Source: a virus. Taken from it: DNA of 53,170 nucleotides. Position 1 is the first letter of the stretch. Each line of letters begins with the position of its first letter. Position numbers and translations under genes: made by a program. Of the stretch, positions 47,315-53,170 are shown piece after piece. The notes beneath the pieces were generated by a model. The model did not search any database, was not told the DNA's origin, and saw only the letters and a list, made by a program, of their open reading frames with translations. The DNA lies in the IMG/VR virus record IMGVR_UViG_3300020454_000018, positions 1 to 53,170 of that record. One strand, 5' to 3'.

Positions 47315-50300
47315 ATGGCACGAAGAAGAAGAAGAGGTAAGTTCGGTGGACCAAAGAATACTAGGCCACCTTCTAGGAGAAAAAAAACTCCTAGTAGAAC
47401 TAGAAGAGTGCTTAGAAGTGTAAAACGAAGAAGTCGTGTAATACCACCAAAACCAAAGCCAGTTGTTCTTAAAAAAAGAAATGTAAAAGTAGTAAGAACT
47501 GTACCAACTCCACAACCACCAAGAAGTAGGAGACCAAGAGTTAGTACTCCAAGACCTGCAATAAGAATAACACCACCAACACCACCTGTAATAAAAAGTA
47601 GACCGGCTGCTATTGCTAAACCGAGAAGAGCACCAGCACCACCACCTCCACCTCCAAGAACAAAAAGAAGTAGAGGATTTACTGATGTAGTGAAAGTTCC
47701 ACCACCACCACGTCCAACACCAATAATGCCAAGACCTCGTACAAGTCCAAGTAGGATTGACCCAAATACTATTTCTGATGTAGATAATTACCTACAGAGT
47801 ATGAGAGATAGAGGATTTGCTATGGGTAGTAGTATTAATCTTTCACCTATCGGATTAAGTAGTACTCAAGCTGGTTCTCGTTTACAAGGAGAAGGCGGTG
47901 GCTTTAGAGGAATACCAACAGATAGAAGATTTGATGATGAACTATTAGTACCATTTGATACATCATCACTTGTACTACCAACTCCAGGTCCACCTCCACC
48001 ACCAAGACCTACACCACCAAGACCAACACCAATTTTAGATGGGCCAGAACCTCGTCCAACTGTACAAGATTTACCTATCAAATCAGTTACAGTTAATGTT
48101 ACATCAACACCGAGTGGAGCTGAGGTATTAGTAAATGGTGTAAAACAGAATATTAAAAATACACCATCTGTTTTAACTCTTACTACTAAGCAACTTATTG
48201 GAACTACAAAAACACTTACAGTAAGAAGAAACGGATATAGAAGTAATGAATCTTACAGTGTTACTGGAAGAATAGAAACTGTAGTAACTACTAAAAGTAG
48301 ACAAGTACCAATTCTTGATGATTATGTAGCACCATCATTTATTCAAGGTGGTTTAGCTAACATCAATTATTTGGAATCTCAAGGAAGGTCAATGTCATTT
48401 GCATCAAATCAAATGATGCAATCGATTGGTGGGCCAAGAGGACAGTTTGAGCAAATGATGATTCAAAACGAAAGAGCTCGAGCTAATCGTGAACCAAGAT
48501 TCAGAACTGAAAAATACGAAGAAACAAAAAAAGAATTTAGGTTTGATGTAAACAAAAAAGTAGATGGTAAAATAGTAGGTTCAGCATCTGACCAATCGGT
48601 ACAAGACTTATTTCAAACTTGTCACTTTGATTTAGTAAAAAATTCGACAGGAGGAGGACCTGTAATTCCTGATTTACCAGATGATACAGATACTACAAGA
48701 GATGATGGACCAGCAACAATATCAGTACCTGAATTATTAGTTTTAACAGGCGATAGAGATAATCCTGATGGTTCAGAATTAACTCAGCATTATTCTGCGG
48801 TGGTAAATGGAAATGATGTAAAGAGAATAAATTCAAACACATTTAAAGGTAGAGCAGGTTCACCATTTAGTGTAACACTACAAGCTACAGATAGAAGTAA
48901 TATGAAGATTAAATATTTTCACGTTGCTAAAGGAAGTATTGTAGATGAAGATTTTAAAGGATTCGAAAGCGTTCCAGCTGAAGAACTAACAATAGATGTA
49001 GAAAAACCTATTACAGTTGTAATTTATTTTGAAAAGGTAACACCTATATCAGTACCATCAGTAATAATAACCCCAACACAATTCAGATACAATATAGCTG
49101 AACCAATTGGATTATCACTGGGATATGATTCGACTAATTGTGATTATGTTGAAATGAAACTTAACAAAACCACATTAAAAGAAGAAGATGAGGATGGGGC
49201 ATTTTTAATTAGTAATAAAATGTTCAACTCAGGCGTAGGACAGTATATTGGTTATGTTTGCCCTTACAATAAAGGATATGGACAAGGTACACCACAAAAA
49301 TTTGTAATTAATGTTGTAAATCAAGTAGCAGTTAAAACACCTGATATTGTAGATATAGCATATCCTGAAATATTAAAAGGTGCTGACTTTAAAGGATATG
49401 ATGTTGATTTTTCCATCTCATATCAATCAGTAAATACAAACTTTGTAAAGATTTATTTAGGTGATAAGAGTAAACCATATGGAAAATTTGCACCTAACCA
49501 AGCAGTTGATTTTAATGTTTTAAATGTTATAAAAAAATTAAGTGATAAGGTAAATGAAGATGAAGATGAAATAAAATTTGATATACTATTACAACCTCAT
49601 AATACATCAACATCAAAAGAAGTTATTGGTAAATTAGAAACTATTTCAATTACATTTATGAAATCTAATCTTGATTTACCGAGAGAAGATATTGTAAATC
49701 AGCTATGTGATGCATTTGAATTGGATTTAAATCTATTTGATGATGAAACATCAAAATATCTAACACACTTAGCACATTTTGGTGATGGAGAAAATAAACT
49801 TATTGCTAACTGGGAAAAGGATGATGTAACATTTAGAAACTTTAAATATGATTCATTAAGAGAAAAATTTATACCTGAATATGTTAAAGGTGGATTTAAT
49901 GCATTGGTTCTAAAAATGTACGAACCACTTGGTAAAGAAATACAACCAAACCAAGAATTATTCATTTCAAAAATTATTACACAACCAATCATAGATGAAA
50001 TATCAATAGTTGATGATTCAGAAGAATATTGTGTAGCACTAAAAGGACCGAACTTCGGTTTAAATGATTGTGGTTCACCAGCTGATACTGGGTTTGAACT
50101 TATAGATGAATTAGTAGGTAGTGGTTCTCAATCATCAGCTAAACTAATAGATACATTTGTTTCATCAAGTGGTATTGATACAAAAAAATTAGATATAGAA
50201 TATGTTTCATCTTCCTTTGATTTCATAGAAACGGAATATGGATACTCAGTAGATGGTACTATAAACGAACAATATAGATTTGATAACTTTGCCCACTTTG

Positions 50301-53170
50301 GTTCTGCTGAAGAAAGAGCTAGAAATTACTTTTATAAAGTATCCTTATTAGAAACTTATAAAAATGGTATAGCTACAATAGAAAGTGGTAGTGGTTCATC
50401 TACTGGTTCGTTATCTTTACTTAGAGAAAAAGAATCTCTTCAAAAGAAAATAAACGATGTAAAAGCTAACTTTGATGGGTTTGAACATTTCTTAACAGAT
50501 TCAACATCATCTTTAGCATTCCCTAAAGAATCAGATGGGTATTCACTTCAATCAACTGGTAGTACTGATTCGGTAGCTTGGTATAACACTTTATTAGTAT
50601 CATCATCAGATTATGATAGAAACAATACTGATTATCTTGCCAATAATATACCTGCTTATGTAAAAAATGATGAAGAGCAAACTGACTTCATAATGTTCTT
50701 AGATATGTTGGGTCATCACTTTGATATTCTTTGGTCTTATATCAGAGCATTGAAGAAGAATATAAAGGTTGAAGAAAAACAAAGAGTTGGTATAAGTGAT
50801 GATATGTTAAAGCATATTCTTAAAAACTATAGTTGGATTCCACACTCTTCCCAATCAACAAAAAAATTATGGGAGTATGTTTTAGGATACAGAGATTCTA
50901 AACAAACATCAAAACTTATAAAAAGTGGTAAAGAGTATGAAAATACAATATGGAGAAGAATATTAAATAATCTACCATATCTACTAAAACACAAAGGTAC
51001 TCGTAGAGGTTTAAGTGCAGTTTTATCAACCTATGGTATTCCATCATCACTACTAACTATTATGGAGTTTGGAGGACCAAGACAAACAGATTCACAAACT
51101 TCTACATTTACATTTGATGATAGAACATCTGCAGTTGTAATGCCAAATGATGAACAAAATTCTAAAATCTTAGTAGACTGGAAATTAGAAAATGGTGTAT
51201 CATCATCACATGCAGTTGAGGTTAGATTTAAAACAGATGAAACACATACTCAACCTATTATAAAAAATGAACCATATTGGAATGTATCGTTAGAATACCT
51301 ACATGGTAATATGGGTAGATTAAACTTTTCTTCATCGTTTGGAGATATTACGACAGAATCTGGTTCATTATTCAACAATGAATTTACACAATTAGTTGTA
51401 AATGTTAATCATCACAATGCTGGTGAAGCTGGCGCATCGGAATCTATTGAATTAGTTGCTATGCAAGATTTTCAAAGTAGAATTAGAATGCAACTAAGTT
51501 CTTCAACAGAATTTACATCATCAATAAACGAATTCTTTAGTGGTTCACAATTATCTGTTGGTGAAGGGTTTACTGGTTCATTGGATGAATTTAGAATTTG
51601 GAGTTCCTCACTTTCATCATCAGTAATATCAGACCATACTTTATTTCCTGAAAAAGTAAGTGGTAATCATATATCATCATCTACAGAAGATTTGATGTTA
51701 AGATTAGATTTTGAAAAACCAAAAAATCTTAATGTATCTCAATCAATACCAAATGTTGCACCAGATACAGGTTCAAATGGGTTAATTAAATATGCTAGTG
51801 CAGCTAGTGCTAGTGGATTTAGTACTAATACATCATACCCATACCACTATGAAGTATATGATAGAACAGTAACTGCTAAAGTTCCAGCTATGGGATTCGG
51901 ACCAGCTGATAAGTTTAGATTTGAATCAGCATCGTTAGTACAGAATCTATCATATAGACAAAGAGCTACAAAGAAAGCATTTGATACTGCGCCATTGGAT
52001 TCAAATCAATTAGGTATATTCTTATCACCTACAAAAGAATTAAATATGGATATCATCAAATCATTACCTGATTTTATAATTGATGATTATATAGGAGAAG
52101 CTGGTCACCAATATAAGGATGATTATCCTGATTTACTTGGTTTGAGAAAGTATGTATTTGGTAGATATAATCTTAACATATATGAGTATATTAATATTAT
52201 CAAATATATAGATAAATCATTGTTCGAAACAGTTAAACAAATGATACCTGCTAGGGTTAAGGTACTTGATGGTTTATTAATAGAACCACATTTCTTAGAA
52301 AGAAACAAAGAAGTAAGAAGAGAACCACAAGCAGAATTGATGGAATCTAAAGAAGGTGTAGAAGATATATCTAAAAACTCTGTTATAGATATTACATCTT
52401 CAGTTGAACATAAAGAAGGAAATTTAGATTTATCTAATCTGATAAGTATAGAAGAAACTCTTCCATCATTTGAAGGAGCAATAAGTGAAAGTAAATTAGA
52501 AGAAGTAAATGCTGATTTTAATAATTATAATACAACTATTGATGATACTAATATTACTGAAATATCAAGTAGTAGATTAGATTATGAAGTATTAATTGAT
52601 GATGCAGCACCATCTCAATCTTTAATTTCTGAAATTGATTTTAATAATAGTGAAATTGTAGGATTAGACCCAGATGGATTATCAAAAGCTGGATTTGGTA
52701 TTGGACCAGCAACAAATGGTTTCATTCTTAGAACTACAAGAGATAATTTTAATAATTACAAAAAAGAAAAACTTAGAGTTTGGGTTGTTAAAAAAGAAAA
52801 GAAATTTAAACAAAAAGTACAATTAAATCCATTGGATAGTTCATTGGGTACAATTGTATCAGAATCAGCGGTAAGAACAAAAACAATAATATCATTTACT
52901 TCACCATCTGGTTCATTAGCAAATTCAATTGGTCAAGTTGATAATGATGGAACTATAGTACAAGTAACCCCATTAGAAGGTTATTTACCAACACACAATA
53001 GAAATACATCTGATTTGACAACAGGTATGGAAAATTTATACTTTAGAGGTTGTAAACAAACACAAGCTACAACCTTAGATGGAACACCTCCAATAGAGGT
53101 ATTTACTACTAATCCTAACACTCTAAAAGTATCAGATAGTGGTAGAGGAAGTGGTGAACCGATATTAGAG
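47315..53170 (+). CDS. giant tail/baseplate protein with gpI/gp7-like, PEGA and LamG-like modules (partial)
   Basis: Open for 1952 codons from ATG to the window edge with no stop; the 3' end is missing. Residues 1-250 are Arg/Pro-rich (MARRRRRGKFGG; PPPPPPRTKRSR). About 255-310 is a PEGA-like domain (VTSTPSGAEVLVNG). About 1100-1255 (NNIPAYVKND...WRRILNNLPYLLKHKGTRRG) resembles P2 gpI and the related part of T4 gp7, which complete the baseplate wedge. About 1265-1450 is a LamG-like beta-sandwich ending GSLDEFRIWSSSLSS. Probably a wedge-fibre fusion; assignment to gp7 is an inference. Confidence 0.7.
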   Translation, partial: MARRRRRGKFGGPKNTRPPSRRKKTPSRTRRVLRSVKRRSRVIPPKPKPVVLKKRNVKVVRTVPTPQPPRSRRPRVSTPRPAIRITPPTPPVIKSRPAAIAKPRRAPAPPPPPPRTKRSRGFTDVVKVPPPPRPTPIMPRPRTSPSRIDPNTISDVDNYLQSMRDRGFAMGSSINLSPIGLSSTQAGSRLQGEGGGFRGIPTDRRFDDELLVPFDTSSLVLPTPGPPPPPRPTPPRPTPILDGPEPRPTVQDLPIKSVTVNVTSTPSGAEVLVNGVKQNIKNTPSVLTLTTKQLIGTTKTLTVRRNGYRSNESYSVTGRIETVVTTKSRQVPILDDYVAPSFIQGGLANINYLESQGRSMSFASNQMMQSIGGPRGQFEQMMIQNERARANREPRFRTEKYEETKKEFRFDVNKKVDGKIVGSASDQSVQDLFQTCHFDLVKNSTGGGPVIPDLPDDTDTTRDDGPATISVPELLVLTGDRDNPDGSELTQHYSAVVNGNDVKRINSNTFKGRAGSPFSVTLQATDRSNMKIKYFHVAKGSIVDEDFKGFESVPAEELTIDVEKPITVVIYFEKVTPISVPSVIITPTQFRYNIAEPIGLSLGYDSTNCDYVEMKLNKTTLKEEDEDGAFLISNKMFNSGVGQYIGYVCPYNKGYGQGTPQKFVINVVNQVAVKTPDIVDIAYPEILKGADFKGYDVDFSISYQSVNTNFVKIYLGDKSKPYGKFAPNQAVDFNVLNVIKKLSDKVNEDEDEIKFDILLQPHNTSTSKEVIGKLETISITFMKSNLDLPREDIVNQLCDAFELDLNLFDDETSKYLTHLAHFGDGENKLIANWEKDDVTFRNFKYDSLREKFIPEYVKGGFNALVLKMYEPLGKEIQPNQELFISKIITQPIIDEISIVDDSEEYCVALKGPNFGLNDCGSPADTGFELIDELVGSGSQSSAKLIDTFVSSSGIDTKKLDIEYVSSSFDFIETEYGYSVDGTINEQYRFDNFAHFGSAEERARNYFYKVSLLETYKNGIATIESGSGSSTGSLSLLREKESLQKKINDVKANFDGFEHFLTDSTSSLAFPKESDGYSLQSTGSTDSVAWYNTLLVSSSDYDRNNTDYLANNIPAYVKNDEEQTDFIMFLDMLGHHFDILWSYIRALKKNIKVEEKQRVGISDDMLKHILKNYSWIPHSSQSTKKLWEYVLGYRDSKQTSKLIKSGKEYENTIWRRILNNLPYLLKHKGTRRGLSAVLSTYGIPSSLLTIMEFGGPRQTDSQTSTFTFDDRTSAVVMPNDEQNSKILVDWKLENGVSSSHAVEVRFKTDETHTQPIIKNEPYWNVSLEYLHGNMGRLNFSSSFGDITTESGSLFNNEFTQLVVNVNHHNAGEAGASESIELVAMQDFQSRIRMQLSSSTEFTSSINEFFSGSQLSVGEGFTGSLDEFRIWSSSLSSSVISDHTLFPEKVSGNHISSSTEDLMLRLDFEKPKNLNVSQSIPNVAPDTGSNGLIKYASAASASGFSTNTSYPYHYEVYDRTVTAKVPAMGFGPADKFRFESASLVQNLSYRQRATKKAFDTAPLDSNQLGIFLSPTKELNMDIIKSLPDFIIDDYIGEAGHQYKDDYPDLLGLRKYVFGRYNLNIYEYINIIKYIDKSLFETVKQMIPARVKVLDGLLIEPHFLERNKEVRREPQAELMESKEGVEDISKNSVIDITSSVEHKEGNLDLSNLISIEETLPSFEGAISESKLEEVNADFNNYNTTIDDTNITEISSSRLDYEVLIDDAAPSQSLISEIDFNNSEIVGLDPDGLSKAGFGIGPATNGFILRTTRDNFNNYKKEKLRVWVVKKEKKFKQKVQLNPLDSSLGTIVSESAVRTKTIISFTSPSGSLANSIGQVDNDGTIVQVTPLEGYLPTHNRNTSDLTTGMENLYFRGCKQTQATTLDGTPPIEVFTTNPNTLKVSDSGRGSGEPILE

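Noticed and set aside
47866-48081. Minus-strand 71-aa Gly-rich frame
   Set aside because: It is the complement of the Pro-rich part of the giant plus-strand tail gene; the composition is explained by that gene.
53001-53060. ENLYF tobacco etch virus protease-like site in the giant tail protein
   Set aside because: Only five residues match, followed by R rather than Q; coincidental.

Overview
The window is part of an AT-rich, densely packed genome of a T4-like contractile-tailed phage (myovirus). It shows a T4-type baseplate series (gp5-like spike, gp25, gp6, and a very large gp7/gpI-like wedge or fibre protein) and a gp55-like late sigma factor. The likely host is a member of the Bacteroidota, probably marine or aquatic. 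Seven intergenic sites match the layout TTGG-N19-TATATTT(G/A), which is the Bacteroidota housekeeping promoter (-33 TTTG, -7 TAnnTTTG). Most genes lack Shine-Dalgarno sequences and many overlap by 1-14 bases. The host assignment is an inference; the promoter motif and gene families are seen directly.

Layout. 1-2.4 kb: small membrane ORFs and two minus-strand SGNH-hydrolase-like genes. 2.4-10.9 kb: many small early-type genes, three tRNAs (Cys, Ala, Glu), a sulfotransferase-like gene, two more SGNH-like genes, ASCH, Smr and SWIM-finger proteins, a 2OG-Fe(II) oxygenase and dCMP deaminase. 11-16.6 kb: an Arg/Pro-rich putative virion protein, a fifth SGNH-like gene, an NMNAT-like nucleotidyltransferase and a 776-aa protein ending in two (perhaps three) Hint domains. 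16.6-22.8 kb: PhoH, a deoxynucleotidase, a second 2OG oxygenase, an HD phosphohydrolase, Hsp20 and a coiled-coil membrane protein. 22.8-33 kb: radical SAM/SPASM protein, several glycosyltransferase-like genes, UV endonuclease, thymidylate synthase, a cupin, a heptose-type nucleotidyltransferase, a sixth SGNH-like gene, a methyltransferase and peptide deformylase. 33.6-37.7 kb: endolysin-like gene, gp55-like sigma factor, NodU-type carbamoyltransferase, a secreted protein and a holin candidate. 37.8 kb to the end: baseplate and tail genes, the last running off the window.

How the genes fit together. dCMP deaminase, thymidylate synthase, the deoxynucleotidase and the HD hydrolase point to control of the dTMP pool. 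PhoH, Hsp20, peptide deformylase and the UV endonuclease are typical auxiliary genes of marine T4-like phages. The gp55-like factor probably reads a late promoter. The motif TATTTATA sits 3-25 bases upstream of nine plus-strand genes, including several structural ones, and is the candidate. A second promoter class carries palindromes (ATTTAC-TAT-GTAAAT) over the -7 box, suggesting repression by a factor not seen here.

The most unusual content is a dispersed set of carbohydrate-active or group-transfer genes: six divergent SGNH-like proteins, three or four glycosyltransferase-like proteins, a sulfotransferase-like protein, a NodU-type carbamoyltransferase, a radical SAM/SPASM enzyme, an RmlC-like cupin, a heptose-type nucleotidyltransferase and a methyltransferase. 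Together they could decorate a glycan on the virion, on the host surface, or possibly on DNA. The target cannot be told from sequence alone.
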